From Rothia uropygialis (GTDB lineage: Bacteria > Actinomycetota > Actinomycetes > Actinomycetales > Micrococcaceae): a DNA stretch of 64,000 bases. How positions within the stretch are numbered: the stretch's first letter is position 1; each line of letters opens with the position of its first letter. The stretch spans positions 372,001-436,000 of the forward strand of contig NZ_NOIS01000001.1 in the NCBI RefSeq assembly GCF_004137765.1, read 5' to 3'. Shown here in pieces: positions 48,827 to 58,315 of the stretch. The notes under the pieces were generated by a model. That model saw nothing but the letters and a program-made list of their open reading frames with translations. It was not told where the DNA came from and ran no database searches. The position numbers were made by a program, and so were the translations under genes.

Positions 48827-49654
48827 ATGTTCGGCCGACGCAAAATCGAGTACAAGACCAACGAGCAGCTCCGTGTCATGGCGCGTGCCGGCGTCGTGAC
48901 CTCACGAGCGCTCGACGCCGCCGTCACGGCGACCGCCCCCGGCGTGACAACGGCACAATTGGACCAAACTTTCCGCGAAGTTCTTGCGGAAAACCACGCG
49001 ACGTCGAACTTCCTCGGTTACTACGGCTTTCCGGCAACTATCTGCGCTTCTCCCAATGACATCGTCGTCCATGGCATTCCCAACGATGAACCGTTGCGCG
49101 ACGGGGACATCATCTCGATCGATGGTGGCGCAATCGTCGACGGATGGCACGGGGACTCTGCGCGCACCGTATTGGTCGGAAACGCGAGCACGCAGGACCA
49201 AGAGTTGTCAGAAATGACCCGAGCTGCGATGTGGCACGGTATCGCCGCCGCGGCTACAGCTGGGCGAGTGGCGGAGATCGGTGCAGCTATCGAGGATTTT
49301 GTCCGCAAGGAATCGGGCGGGACCTACGGGATCGTCGAGGATTACGTGGGCCACGGTATTGGAACCGAGATGCACATGGCCCCCGACGTTCCGAATTACC
49401 GCACTCGTGACTCAGGTCCCAGGCTCAAGGCGGGTATGGCCCTGGCGATCGAACCGATGCTTGTGACAGGATCGACGGAGACCGTGATCTTGGACGACGA
49501 CTGGACGGTCAAGACCATCGATGGCTCCCATGCGAGCCAATGGGAACATTCGGTGGCATTTCATCGGGACGGCATCTGGGTCCTGACCGCTGAAGACGGC
49601 GGTGCCGAAGAACTGGCCGCCCTGGGGGTCTCAGTGGCCCCGATTCCCGACTAA
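48827..49654 (+). CDS. map: Type I methionine aminopeptidase
   Basis: Removes the initiator Met from nascent proteins, 275 aa. The metal-binding pattern is complete: the Asp pair in [20 protein letters not shown], His in [12 protein letters not shown], Glu in [11 protein letters not shown] and the last Glu of SQWEHSVAF, with the substrate His in [12 protein letters not shown] 48827 follows GAGGAAG-like sequence. It stands alone between two short gaps, near the usual secY-adk neighbourhood. Confidence 0.98.
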   Translation: MFGRRKIEYKTNEQLRVMARAGVVTSRALDAAVTATAPGVTTAQLDQTFREVLAENHATSNFLGYYGFPATICASPNDIVVHGIPNDEPLRDGDIISIDGGAIVDGWHGDSARTVLVGNASTQDQELSEMTRAAMWHGIAAAATAGRVAEIGAAIEDFVRKESGGTYGIVEDYVGHGIGTEMHMAPDVPNYRTRDSGPRLKAGMALAIEPMLVTGSTETVILDDDWTVKTIDGSHASQWEHSVAFHRDGIWVLTAEDGGAEELAALGVSVAPIPD

Positions 49655-49692
49655 GCACCACACACGCCGCACACAGGAAAAGGGGCACTACC

Positions 49693-50868
49693 GTGTCATC
49701 CGAGACTTCGACCCCCGTGGAGATCACCTCCCGGCTCGAACCCGGCAAAATCTTGCTCAAGGCTCCTCGACGGGCCAAACCGCCGCGTCACATCGCTGAT
49801 ATGGATCTCGCGGGACGCAAAGAATTTCTCAAGGAACTCGGCCATCAGCCGTTCCGAGCCTCACAGCTGTCCAAGCACTATTTCGAGCGTTTGGTCACAG
49901 ATCCCCAGGAGATGACGGACCTTCCGGCAGCGTCCCGTGAGCAGATGGTCGCCGATGCGATGCCTAAGCTGCTGACCACAGTGAACACCCTGGAGGCCGA
50001 CGGCGGAGACACCCTGAAACTGGTGCACCGTCTCTTCGACGGCGCACTGGTGGAGTCCGTGATCATGCGGTATTCCAACCGCGTGACCATGTGCATCTCC
50101 TCGCAGGCCGGTTGCGGCATGAACTGTCCCTTCTGCGCGACGGGTCAGGCCGGCCTGACTCGAAACCTTTCCACGGCGGAAATCGTGGAACAGGTGGTAG
50201 CGGGGGCGCGCATGGTCAAGACGATGAAGGGGCTTGAAAGCGCCGCGGACGGTCCAGAAGAGACCAAGCCCTTGCGTATCTCGAACATCGTCTTCATGGG
50301 AATGGGCGAAGCCCTCGCGAATTACAAGTCTTCGCTGGGCGCCGTGCATCGGCTGATCGATCCCTCGCCCGAAGGCCTGGGAATCTCCGCTCGAGGGATC
50401 ACGATGTCGACGGTTGGCTTGGTTCCTGGGATGTACAAGTTCACCCAAGAGAACCTGCCGGTTACTTTGGCCCTGTCCCTGCACGCCCCGGACGACGAGC
50501 TCAGAGACGAGCTTATCCCGATCAACAACCGGTGGAAGGTCGACGAGACCCTTGACGCTGCGTACGACTATTACCGTCAGACCGGACGTCGGGTTTCGAT
50601 TGAGTACGCGCTCATCCGGGACATCAACGATCAGGGCTGGCGCGCGGACCTGCTGGGCAAGAAATTGGCCCAGAGGGGCCGGGGCTGGGTCCACGTCAAT
50701 CCCATTCCGCTTAACCCGACACCGGGTTCCAAATGGACGGCCTCTCGTCCCGGCGTCGAGCAAAACTTCGTCGAGCGTCTTCGGGCGCATGGTATCCCGA
50801 CCACGGTTCGGGACACTCGCGGATCAGATATCGACGGGGCATGCGGCCAGTTGGCGGCAGCGAGCTAG
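49693..50868 (+). CDS. rlmN: Dual-specificity 23S rRNA/tRNA adenine C2-methyltransferase RlmN
   Basis: Radical SAM methyltransferase acting on A2503 of 23S rRNA and A37 of some tRNAs. The cluster motif CGMNCPFC lies in [33 protein letters not shown] and the C-terminal methyl-carrying Cys in GACGQLAA are present. It is 391 aa with an N-terminal extension of about 45 residues before the helical accessory domain. GTG 49693 is 38 bp after map. Its place between map and infA is not the most common location. A Cfr-type resistance enzyme is unlikely, as the sequence looks like housekeeping RlmN. Confidence 0.95.
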   Translation: MSSETSTPVEITSRLEPGKILLKAPRRAKPPRHIADMDLAGRKEFLKELGHQPFRASQLSKHYFERLVTDPQEMTDLPAASREQMVADAMPKLLTTVNTLEADGGDTLKLVHRLFDGALVESVIMRYSNRVTMCISSQAGCGMNCPFCATGQAGLTRNLSTAEIVEQVVAGARMVKTMKGLESAADGPEETKPLRISNIVFMGMGEALANYKSSLGAVHRLIDPSPEGLGISARGITMSTVGLVPGMYKFTQENLPVTLALSLHAPDDELRDELIPINNRWKVDETLDAAYDYYRQTGRRVSIEYALIRDINDQGWRADLLGKKLAQRGRGWVHVNPIPLNPTPGSKWTASRPGVEQNFVERLRAHGIPTTVRDTRGSDIDGACGQLAAAS

Positions 50869-51191
50869 GGGAGTTCAGGGCACTGACGCCATGGCCTGAA
50901 CCCTTGAAGTCCCACCTGTGAGCGCGTGTATCCCATACAAACGCACACAATGGACTGGTTCTGCCCCGGAACCGTGGATTTCCGGCCTTCCATCGGCGCG
51001 AAAAGGACTGAGCGAGGGAAGTCACAACGGTTCCTGACCAGTTGCTGGGTTAACATACAGCAAAGTATGGCGTACACTTGTCTGTTGGTTGTGTCTGCCG
51101 TGCGCGCGCACATTTTTGGTGGTGTGATGGCAGAAAGAATCATTCAATTGCCTCTCGCACAGCGCGTGGGGCACCGACGTTAGCGGAGGAT
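50869..51191 (+). promoter_or_regulatory. infA promoter region
   Basis: A 323-bp gap without a gene. The best promoter candidate is TTAACA (51050-51055), a 17-base spacer and TACACT (51073-51078), giving a leader of about 105 bases. GGAGG (51185-51189) precedes ATG 51192. Confidence 0.6.
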
Positions 51192-51413
51192 ATGGCCAAG
51201 AAAGACGGCGTAATCGAGATTGAGGGCTCTGTGGTGGAAGCCCTGCCCAACGCAATGTTCCGCGTTGAGCTGGACAACGGTCACAAGGTTCTTGCACACA
51301 TCTCCGGAAAGATGCGTCAGCACTACATTCGAATCCTCCCCGAGGATCGGGTAGTCGTTGAACTCTCTCCGTACGATCTCTCACGTGGTCGCATCGTCTA
51401 CCGCTACAAGTAG
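51192..51413 (+). CDS. infA: Translation initiation factor IF-1
   Basis: Small OB-fold factor binding the 30S A site, 73 aa. It reads [20 protein letters not shown] and continues with the conserved [19 protein letters not shown] and [11 protein letters not shown]. The ATG at 51192 is preferred, since the frame is open far upstream without family similarity. It heads the infA-rpmJ-rpsM-rpsK-rpoA-rplQ group. Confidence 0.99.
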   Translation: MAKKDGVIEIEGSVVEALPNAMFRVELDNGHKVLAHISGKMRQHYIRILPEDRVVVELSPYDLSRGRIVYRYK

Positions 51414-51420
51414 ATCTCAT

Positions 51421-51507
51421 CTCCGCCTCGTGCGGAGGGTGAAGGGCACCGCCCAGACGGGTGGTGCCTGTCTGCGTGCATGAGATCCGACTGCGTGTCG
51501 GGTCTCG
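51421..51507 (+). other. Three successive hairpins between infA and rpmJ
   Basis: Arms 51421-51426/51432-51437, 51445-51450/51463-51468 and 51483-51492/51498-51507 (one G-U pair). None has a clear U run. They may attenuate or process the message, or the last may terminate part of the infA transcripts. Confidence 0.4.
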
Positions 51508-51543
51508 TAACAACTACAAGTTGCAACAACGCAAAGGAATGCG

Positions 51544-51657
51544 ATGAAGGTTCAGCCGAGCGTGAAGCCCATCTGCGATAGCTGCAAAGTGATCCGCCGT
51601 CACGGCGTGGTCATGGTTATCTGCAGTAACCCGCGCCATAAGCAGCGTCAGGGCTAA
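51544..51657 (+). CDS. rpmJ: 50S ribosomal protein L36
   Basis: Smallest ribosomal protein, 37 aa, [20 protein letters not shown] then [17 protein letters not shown]. The zinc-binding set Cys11, Cys14, Cys27 and His32 is complete, so this is the zinc-containing form rather than the zinc-free replacement used in starvation. A GGAATGCG sequence precedes the start. It sits in the expected place between infA and rpsM. Confidence 0.97.
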   Translation: MKVQPSVKPICDSCKVIRRHGVVMVICSNPRHKQRQG

Positions 51658-51809
51658 TAGCCTTCTGATGCAGCCGGTTACCGCCGGCATCTAATACAAG
51701 GCACCGCTCCCCATCAGTGGGATACCTCCGGATACAGAGGCCGGAGACCGAGGAAACTCGGGCAGTGATGCTGTAAACCTCTGGATCAACTACAAGGAGA
51801 ACCGCCACT

Positions 51810-52178
51810 ATGGCTCGTCTCGCAGGAGTAGATCTTCCCCGCGAAAAGCGCGTGGAAATTGCTCTCACGTACATCTACGGCGTGGGTAAGACCCGTGCCC
51901 TCGAGGCCCTGACCGCCACCGGCATCAGCCCGGACATCCGCGTCAAGGACCTCTCCGACGCCCAGCTCGTTCAGCTGCGTGACTACATCGAAGGCAACTT
52001 GAAGGTTGAGGGCGACCTCCGCCGCGAGGTGGCAGCCGACATCCGCCGCAAGGTTGAGATCGGCAGCTACCAGGGACTCCGCCACCGCCGCGGCCTTCCC
52101 GTACACGGCCAGCGCACCAAGACCAATGCGCGTACCCGCAAGGGTCCGAAGCGCACGGTCGCCGGTAAGAAGAAGTAA
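51810..52178 (+). CDS. rpsM: 30S ribosomal protein S13
   Basis: 30S head protein contacting the large subunit, 122 aa. [20 protein letters not shown], the helix-two-turn-helix motif and the C-terminal basic [17 protein letters not shown] are family-typical. ACAAGGAG precedes it. The 152-bp gap before it contains a hairpin at about 51673-51688. Confidence 0.99.
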   Translation: MARLAGVDLPREKRVEIALTYIYGVGKTRALEALTATGISPDIRVKDLSDAQLVQLRDYIEGNLKVEGDLRREVAADIRRKVEIGSYQGLRHRRGLPVHGQRTKTNARTRKGPKRTVAGKKK

Positions 52179-52206
52179 TCACCCTTTCGCGTAGGAGAAG
52201 TTTTTA

Positions 52207-52611
52207 ATGCCCCCAAAGACTCGTGCTGCGGCCGCTCGTAAGCCCCGCCGCAAGGATAAAAAGAATATTGCCGCCGGTCAGGCGCACATCAAGTCCACAT
52301 TCAACAACACCATCGTTTCGATCACCGATCCCTCGGGCGCCGTGATTTCCTGGTCTTCCGCCGGTGAAATGGGCTTCAAGGGTTCGCGCAAGTCGACGCC
52401 GTACGCCGCGCAGATGGCTGCTGAGTCCGCCGCAAAGCGCGCCCAGGAGCACGGTGTTCGCAAGGTTGACGTGTTCGTCAAGGGTCCGGGTTCGGGCCGC
52501 GAAACCGCTATCCGCTCGCTCCAGGCCACCGGCCTTGAGGTAGGTTCCATCTCTGATGTGACCCCGAGCGCGCACAACGGTTGCCGTCCCCCGAAGCGCC
52601 GCCGCGTCTGA
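52207..52611 (+). CDS. rpsK: 30S ribosomal protein S11
   Basis: Platform protein of the 30S subunit, 134 aa. [40 protein letters not shown] and the signature [20 protein letters not shown] are present, ending [12 protein letters not shown]. rpsD (S4), which follows in many bacteria, is absent from this position; rpoA comes next after 173 bp. Confidence 0.99.
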   Translation: MPPKTRAAAARKPRRKDKKNIAAGQAHIKSTFNNTIVSITDPSGAVISWSSAGEMGFKGSRKSTPYAAQMAAESAAKRAQEHGVRKVDVFVKGPGSGRETAIRSLQATGLEVGSISDVTPSAHNGCRPPKRRRV

Positions 52612-52784
52612 TCCAGACGTTGCCGTCCGCCAGGCTGGTGTATCCCTTGTTCGGGAACCGCAAGCCTGGGATCTCATGGCTCCGGCCACGAGACATCCGG
52701 GTGCCGCAACCGCGGCCCCTTATCCCTTGTTTTCCCCAACCTGTGTTGCGTCATATAGCGGATGCTCGCTGAAAGGAAACATCA

Positions 52785-53792
52785 GTGCTCATTGCACAGC
52801 GCCCTACCCTGAGTGAAGAAGTCGTCGAGGATAACCGCTCGCGCTTCACGATCTCGCCCCTCGAACCCGGATTCGGCTACACGCTGGGTAATTCCTTGCG
52901 TCGCACGCTTCTGTCCTCCATTCCCGGTGCCGCCGTGACCAGTATCCGTATTGACGGTGTGCTGCACGAGTTCTCCACCGTGGACGGCGTAAAAGAAGAT
53001 GTCACCGAGATCATCCTGAACATCAAGAAGCTTTCGGTTTCGTCCGAGAACGACGAACCCGTCGTGGCATACCTGCGCAAGCAGGGCCCTGGCGAACTGA
53101 CCGCTGCCGATATCGAGGTTCCGGCCGGTGTGGAGATCCACAACCCGGAGCTCCGCATCGCAACCCTCAACGCCAAGGGAAGTTTCAACGCCGAACTGAC
53201 GATCGAGCGTGGCCGCGGCTACGTTTCGGCCTCGCAGAACAAGGCGGGCGCCGGAGAGTCCGAGATTGGCCGCATCCCGGTCGACTCGATCTACTCCCCG
53301 GTCCTCAAAGTCACTTTCCGCGTTGCGGCGACTCGTGTCGAGCAGCGTACCGACTTCGACAGCCTTGTGCTCGATATCGAGACCAAGGAAGCCATCGCTC
53401 CGCGCGACGCGGTTGCCTCCGCGGGCAGCACCTTGGTCGAGCTCTTCGGGCTCGCTCGGGAACTGAACACCGAGGCAGAGGGCATCGAGGTAGGACCTTC
53501 TCCGGCCGACGAGTCCATGGCCGCCGATATGGCCCTGCCGATCGAGGACCTTGACATGTCCGTGCGTTCGTACAACTGCCTCAAGCGTGAGGGCATCCAT
53601 ACTGTGGGTGAACTCGTGACGCGCTCCGAGGCGGATCTGATGGACATTCGGAACTTCGGTGCCAAGTCCATCGACGAGGTCAAGGACAAGCTGGCTGAGT
53701 TGGGGATGTCCCTCAAGGACTCGCCCGCAGGCTTCGATTTGGCAGCTCGCGCGGCCGAGGACGAAGAGGCCGACGAGGAAGAGTCCTTCTAG
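52785..53792 (+). CDS. rpoA: DNA-directed RNA polymerase subunit alpha
   Basis: Assembly subunit of RNA polymerase, 335 aa from GTG 52785. The N-terminal dimer domain has [20 protein letters not shown] and the beta-contact region; a linker leads to the C-terminal domain (about 245-318), with [20 protein letters not shown] and [18 protein letters not shown], which binds UP elements and activators. An acidic tail ([11 protein letters not shown]) ends the protein. Confidence 0.99.
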   Translation: MLIAQRPTLSEEVVEDNRSRFTISPLEPGFGYTLGNSLRRTLLSSIPGAAVTSIRIDGVLHEFSTVDGVKEDVTEIILNIKKLSVSSENDEPVVAYLRKQGPGELTAADIEVPAGVEIHNPELRIATLNAKGSFNAELTIERGRGYVSASQNKAGAGESEIGRIPVDSIYSPVLKVTFRVAATRVEQRTDFDSLVLDIETKEAIAPRDAVASAGSTLVELFGLARELNTEAEGIEVGPSPADESMAADMALPIEDLDMSVRSYNCLKREGIHTVGELVTRSEADLMDIRNFGAKSIDEVKDKLAELGMSLKDSPAGFDLAARAAEDEEADEEESF

Positions 53793-53888
53793 TCCCTCGG
53801 ACGGCAACGAGCCGACCACAGTTCACACCAATCTTTGGTCCTCGCGATGTGAGTTCGCGGGAACCATGACCAATGGAGAGAAACTCAT

Positions 53889-54608
53889 ATGCCTACTCCC
53901 ACAAAGGGGCCGCGCCTCGGCGGTAGCCCCTCACACCAGCGCCTCATTTTGGCCAACATGTCCCAGCAGCTCTTCGAGCACAAGCGCATTACGACCACCG
54001 TGACCAAGGCCAAGCGCCTTCGCCCAGTGGCAGAGCGTTTGATCACTTTCGCCAAGCGCGGGGATCTCGCGGCCCGCCGTCGGGTGATGCGTTCGTTGAC
54101 GGACAAGTCCGTCGTCCACGAGCTGTTCACCACGATCGCTCCGGCCATGGCCGAGCGCCCCGGTGGATACACCCGCATCACCAAGATCGGATCGCGTTCA
54201 GGGGACAATGCGCCCATGGCCGTGATCGAGCTCGTGATGGAGCCCGTCGCGTCGAAGGCCGTTGTTGACGAAGCAACCCAGGCAGCCAACGCTGCCGCTT
54301 CCGCCAACCAGTCGGACTCCGCAGCGCCGACCGAGGCGCCGGCCGCTGAGCCCGCAGCCGAGGAAGCCGCAGCTCCCGAGGCACCGGCTTCGGATCTGCC
54401 CGCAGGCTCGCACGCTCCGCTCGAGTCCGGCGAAGCCCCCGAGGGCTTCGAGGTCAAGGGCAACCGCGACTCCATGAAGTACCATGTTCCCGGTTCGCGC
54501 TGGTACTCCAGCACGCGTGCCGAGATCTGGTTCGACACCGCAGAATCCGCTATCGCGGCCGGCTACGCGCCGGCTGGTGGCGCTGCCGCTCAGAAGGTTT
54601 CCGAGTAA
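53889..54608 (+). CDS. rplQ: 50S ribosomal protein L17 with extra C-terminal domain
   Basis: Exit-side large-subunit protein, 239 aa, about twice the usual length. Residues 1-125 are the normal L17 core ([19 protein letters not shown] to APMAVIELV). Residues 126-183 form an Ala/Pro/Glu linker. Residues 184-230 form a small domain, [20 protein letters not shown] then [20 protein letters not shown], whose pattern (SxxYHxPGSxxY followed by WF and AxAAG) resembles small Ada-like or 'sunset'-type modules. The extra domain is probably surface-exposed on the ribosome; its role is unknown. Confidence 0.98.
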   Translation: MPTPTKGPRLGGSPSHQRLILANMSQQLFEHKRITTTVTKAKRLRPVAERLITFAKRGDLAARRRVMRSLTDKSVVHELFTTIAPAMAERPGGYTRITKIGSRSGDNAPMAVIELVMEPVASKAVVDEATQAANAAASANQSDSAAPTEAPAAEPAAEEAAAPEAPASDLPAGSHAPLESGEAPEGFEVKGNRDSMKYHVPGSRWYSSTRAEIWFDTAESAIAAGYAPAGGAAAQKVSE

Positions 54609-54645
54609 GGATCCCTTCTGCGCGCTGCGTTGCGCGATGATTGAG

Positions 54646-54678
54646 GCCCCGTCCACCGTTGCGGTGGGCGGGGCTTTG
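54646..54678 (+). terminator. Terminator after rplQ
   Basis: A 13-bp stem with one G-U pair (54646-54658 with 54662-54674), 3-base loop, followed by a T-rich end. It ends the alpha operon. Confidence 0.88.
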
Positions 54679-54722
54679 TTCTTGGTATCCCTGCAATTGT
54701 CCGGAGAAGCGGAGGACACGTC

Positions 54723-55772
54723 ATGACTCAGAAGGACACCGTCGTATCGTCGAATGAACCCGATTCGGCAGGCCCGGCGACTTGCCCGACTCCCGGAGCG
54801 GTCAGAGGAGAAAGCGTGGTCGGGGATCTGGGTATGGTCGTGGTTGCGGACAACAACAGTGTGCGGGTTCGTGTGGACCTTTGCTATGACGGTGCCCCGT
54901 TTTCCGGTTGGGCCAAGCAGCCCGGCCTCGTGACCATAGAGGGGTGCCTCGAAGAGGCAGCACGCCTCGTTCTTCGCCGGGACGTTCGCTATACGGTGGC
55001 CGGTCGCACCGACGCTGGAGTGCACGCCGATCACCAGGTGGTCCATTTCGATCTTCCGTCGGATGTCTGGAACCGCTTGAGAGGGCGCGTACGTAAGGGG
55101 AGCGACGCCGCGCCGGATACTCCCGCCGAATCGTTTGTTCGGAAAATGAACGGTGCCCTGGCGCGGGTCCTGTCCTCGGTTGCGCCGCCTTTGAGGCCCG
55201 GTTCCCGGGGTGCCGCCATGGGCTCGATCGTGATTAGATCAGCCACAATAGTTCCGGCAGGTTTTGACGCTCGCTTCTCGGCAATGTCTCGTTCCTATGT
55301 CTACAGGATTGCGGACGGGCTCGAGCGCCAGGGACCACTGAATCGGACGACGTCGTACTGGACCAGATTTGCTTTGGATGTCGAGACGTTGAACAGGGCG
55401 GGCGAACGTCTGCTGGGACTGCACGACTTCTTGTCGTTTTGCAAACCTCGTCCTGGTGCGACCACGATCCGTGACCTGAAGTCGGTTCGATTCGAGCGCA
55501 CGGTGGGCGGCCTCATCGAAGCTCGTATCCGGGCAGATGCTTTTTGCCACAACATGGTCCGGTCCATCATCGGTTCGTGTGTTTCGGTCGCGGAGGGCAG
55601 GAGAGACCTTGCATGGTTGGATTCCAGGATTGCCGTGCCGGTTCGCGACTCCAGCGTTCGCCTTGCTCCTCCCGAGGGTCTGGTTCTGGAATCGATCACG
55701 TATCCTTCGTCACCCGCCGACTGGGTGACGCGTGCGGAGCAGACCCGGGCGAGGAGGGCGGCGGATCACTGA
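54723..55772 (+). CDS. truA: tRNA pseudouridine(38-40) synthase TruA
   Basis: Isomerises U38-U40 in the tRNA anticodon arm, 349 aa. The catalytic Asp97 lies in VAGRTDAGVHA. VRVDLCYDGAPFSGWAKQPG begins the domain, and RADAFCHNMVRSIIGSCVSV the C-terminal one. The roughly 47 residues before the domain are not conserved. The start at ATG 54723 is supported by GGAGGA upstream, but a downstream start is possible. An insertion (RVRKGSDAAPDTPAESF) lies before the second half. Confidence 0.94.
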   Translation: MTQKDTVVSSNEPDSAGPATCPTPGAVRGESVVGDLGMVVVADNNSVRVRVDLCYDGAPFSGWAKQPGLVTIEGCLEEAARLVLRRDVRYTVAGRTDAGVHADHQVVHFDLPSDVWNRLRGRVRKGSDAAPDTPAESFVRKMNGALARVLSSVAPPLRPGSRGAAMGSIVIRSATIVPAGFDARFSAMSRSYVYRIADGLERQGPLNRTTSYWTRFALDVETLNRAGERLLGLHDFLSFCKPRPGATTIRDLKSVRFERTVGGLIEARIRADAFCHNMVRSIIGSCVSVAEGRRDLAWLDSRIAVPVRDSSVRLAPPEGLVLESITYPSSPADWVTRAEQTRARRAADH

Positions 55773-55830
55773 GTGGGCCGGTCGGCGGAGGCCGATGTGG
55801 GGGATATCGCGGTGGACTTTCTGCCACCTG

Positions 55831-55859
55831 TGGATTAAGCCAGGATACTCCGGTATAGT
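55831..55859 (+). promoter_or_regulatory. Candidate rplM promoter
   Basis: TGGATT (55831-55836), a 17-base spacer and TATAGT (55854-55859). The -10 is strong, the -35 moderate. The leader to the rplM GTG would be about 200 bases and shows no obvious open frame. Confidence 0.55.
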
Positions 55860-56063
55860 TACTAGCTGTTGTGCGTGTCCCACCTCGGTTCATGCGCCCG
55901 GTTCATTCGCCCAGTTGCAGGGCACAAGGATGATCTAGGCGGCGAGACTTCGGGACGGAACGGATGTTGTCTGGCCCTCACCCAGACCCCTTCGAGCGCA
56001 CCTGATCTGGCGTGACACCCAACTAGCGCCAATGAAGTAATTCCGACACGAAGGCAAATTAAC

Positions 56064-56507
56064 GTGCGTACGTACACTCCGAAGCCCGGCGACATCGATC
56101 GCCAGTGGCATGTCATCGACGCCACCGACGTTGTCCTGGGTCGCCTTGCCAGCCAGTCCGCAACACTGCTGCGCGGCAAGCACAAGCCGACCTTTGCTCC
56201 TAACGTGGACACCGGTGACTTCGTCATCATCATCAACGCTGAGAAGGTTGCCCTGACAGGCGCCAAGCTCGAGAAGAAGCGTGCATTCCGCCACACCGGT
56301 TACCCGGGTGGCCTGCGGTCCGTTTCCTACACCGAGTTGTTGGCGAAGAACCCGACCAAGGCTGTCGAGAAGGCTGTCAAGGGCATGCTGCCTAAGAACA
56401 AGCTCGCGGCCGAACAAATCAAGAAGCTCAAGGTTTATGCGGGTGCCGAGCACCCCCATGCTGCTCAGCAGCCCAAGACCTACGAGTTCGGCCAGATCGC
56501 CCAGTAA
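56064..56507 (+). CDS. rplM: 50S ribosomal protein L13
   Basis: Early assembly protein of the large subunit, 147 aa, from GTG 56064. [40 protein letters not shown] and [20 protein letters not shown] are conserved. rpsI follows after 33 bp, the standard pair. Confidence 0.99.
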   Translation: MRTYTPKPGDIDRQWHVIDATDVVLGRLASQSATLLRGKHKPTFAPNVDTGDFVIIINAEKVALTGAKLEKKRAFRHTGYPGGLRSVSYTELLAKNPTKAVEKAVKGMLPKNKLAAEQIKKLKVYAGAEHPHAAQQPKTYEFGQIAQ

Positions 56508-56540
56508 TCGGGCCTACGAAGACAACTACAAGGAGAAATC

Positions 56541-57044
56541 GTGGCTCAGAATACTGAAGACCAGATTAATACCGAGGGCGAGGAAGTCACCAGCTATACC
56601 TCCGAGTCCACCGAGCCCGTCGCCGAAGCCACTGTGACCGAGCGTCCGGCTCTGACCGTTTCCGGGGCCGCAGTTGGCCGCCGCAAGCAGGCTATTGCCC
56701 GCGTTCGCGTGATCCCGGGGTCGGGACAGTGGACCGTCAATGGTCGCCCGCTTGAGGTTTACTTCCCGAACAAGCTGCATCAGCAGGAAGTCAACGATCC
56801 GTTCAAGCTCCTCGAGCTCGAAGGTGCCTACGACGTCATCGCCCGCGTTCACGGCGGTGGCCCCTCTGGCCAGGCCGGTGCAATGCGTCTCGGCGTTGCT
56901 CGTGCGCTGAATGAGATTGATCTCGAGAATAACCGTGCAGCCCTCAAGAAGGCTGGTTTCTTGACTCGCGACGCCCGTGTCATCGAGCGCAAGAAGGCCG
57001 GTCTCAAGAAGGCCCGCAAGGCTTCGCAGTTCTCCAAGCGCTAA
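56541..57044 (+). CDS. rpsI: 30S ribosomal protein S9 with N-terminal extension
   Basis: 30S head protein reaching the P-site tRNA, 167 aa. The core begins near residue 42 ([20 protein letters not shown]) and ends with the conserved [12 protein letters not shown] tail that touches tRNA. The first 40 residues are acidic and Thr/Glu-rich, as often seen in actinobacteria. GTG start behind AAGGAGAA; a terminator follows. Confidence 0.99.
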   Translation: MAQNTEDQINTEGEEVTSYTSESTEPVAEATVTERPALTVSGAAVGRRKQAIARVRVIPGSGQWTVNGRPLEVYFPNKLHQQEVNDPFKLLELEGAYDVIARVHGGGPSGQAGAMRLGVARALNEIDLENNRAALKKAGFLTRDARVIERKKAGLKKARKASQFSKR

Positions 57045-57063
57045 ACCGCTCCGAAACTGCTCG

Positions 57064-57104
57064 AAAACCCCTCATCGTCCGTTTGGGACGGTGAGGGGTT
57101 TTGC
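57064..57104 (+). terminator. Terminator after rpsI
   Basis: A roughly 17-base stem with one G-U pair (57064-57080 with 57085-57102), 4-base loop and TTTT within the descending arm. It ends the rplM-rpsI operon. Confidence 0.92.
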
Positions 57105-57182
57105 GTTTCCGATGGGCCCCGGGTCCGCGCGTGCAGCGCATAAAATAGAGGCTGTCCGCACTGGGGAAAGGAAAGATGTTCA

Positions 57183-58295
57183 ATGACGAACACTCAACGC
57201 AAGAAAACCTCCGAGCCGTCCGGAGACCAAGGCGCAAGCCGGAAGGATTCGGGACAAGCATCGGCGGAAAGCCGTCAAGCCGCCGAACAGATCACCATCC
57301 GGGGGACCAAGGCACGCGGGGCCGGCAATGAAGCGACGCCTGCCGTGACCGAAGCGCTCAAAAAACAGGAGCGCCGGGTCTCCGTGACGGAGGACTACGC
57401 CGCAGAATTGGACGAGATCGCCTCGCTCCAGCACCGGCTGCACCAGGAACATTCGACTTCGGAAGTCTGGAAGATTGGGTACCCCTACGAGGAGAAGCTC
57501 AAGCGCAAGGAATATGAGAAGACCAAGCGGGCACTGCAGATCGAGCTTCTCAAGCTACAACTGTGGGTCAAGGAGACAGGTCAGAAGATCCTGCTCATTT
57601 TCGAAGGACGTGACGCCGCAGGCAAAGGCGGTTCGATCAAACGGTTCACCGAGCATTTGAATCCGCGGGGGTCCCGGGTTGTGGCCCTGGAGAAACCGAC
57701 CGAGATCGAACAAACCCAGTGGTACTTTCAGCGTTACATCCAGCACCTTCCTTCGGGCGGAGAAATCGTGATGATGGACCGCTCCTGGTACAACCGTGCC
57801 GGCGTCGAGAGGGTCATGGGCTACTGCACGCCGCACCAGTATTACGAATTCATGCGCCAGACTCCGGAGCTCGAGCGGATGCTCGTCAACTCCGGGATCA
57901 AGTTGATCAAGTTCTGGTTCTCGGTCACGCGAGCCGAACAGGTCGCGCGGTTCGAGGCGCGACGCACCGACCCGGTACGGCAGTGGAAGCTCTCTCCCAC
58001 TGATCTGGCTTCTCTCGACAAATGGGACGACTACACCGAGGCGAAGGAAGCGATGTTCTTCTACACGAACACGGGTGATGCTCCCTGGACCATCGTGAAG
58101 TCCAACGACAAGAAGAGAGCCCGTTTGGAAGCCATGCGGTACGTCCTGTCCCAGTTCGAGTACCCGAATAAGGATCACAGCGTCGTCGGCCAGCCCGACC
58201 CGTTGATTGTGGGGCCAGCTTCAGACATCTTCGAAGCCGAGGAACAGAACAACCGAGAAGGGTTTCCGGTGGTCAAGTCGGAGGATGCCGACTGA
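57183..58295 (+). CDS. ppk2: Polyphosphate kinase 2
   Basis: Uses inorganic polyphosphate to phosphorylate nucleotides (class I type, mainly NDP to NTP), 370 aa. The Walker A motif FEGRDAAGKGGSIKRF is at about 140-155 and Walker B with lid MMDRSWYNRAGVERVMG near 207-223; WKLSPTDLASLDKWDDY is also family-typical. The first 85 residues are hydrophilic and probably disordered. ATG 57183 follows AAAGGA. It lies 20 bp before glmM, so the two are likely co-transcribed. Confidence 0.93.
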   Translation: MTNTQRKKTSEPSGDQGASRKDSGQASAESRQAAEQITIRGTKARGAGNEATPAVTEALKKQERRVSVTEDYAAELDEIASLQHRLHQEHSTSEVWKIGYPYEEKLKRKEYEKTKRALQIELLKLQLWVKETGQKILLIFEGRDAAGKGGSIKRFTEHLNPRGSRVVALEKPTEIEQTQWYFQRYIQHLPSGGEIVMMDRSWYNRAGVERVMGYCTPHQYYEFMRQTPELERMLVNSGIKLIKFWFSVTRAEQVARFEARRTDPVRQWKLSPTDLASLDKWDDYTEAKEAMFFYTNTGDAPWTIVKSNDKKRARLEAMRYVLSQFEYPNKDHSVVGQPDPLIVGPASDIFEAEEQNNREGFPVVKSEDAD

Positions 58296-58315
58296 CATGC
58301 GTAGAATGATTTTCG

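Noticed and set aside
49693-50868. Cfr-type antibiotic resistance methyltransferase
   Set aside because: Sequence, length and the map/infA neighbourhood fit housekeeping RlmN; nothing indicates C8 methylation.
51658-51809. tRNA gene between rpmJ and rpsM
   Set aside because: There are small hairpins but no cloverleaf, no GTTCRA box and no CCA-adjacent acceptor stem.
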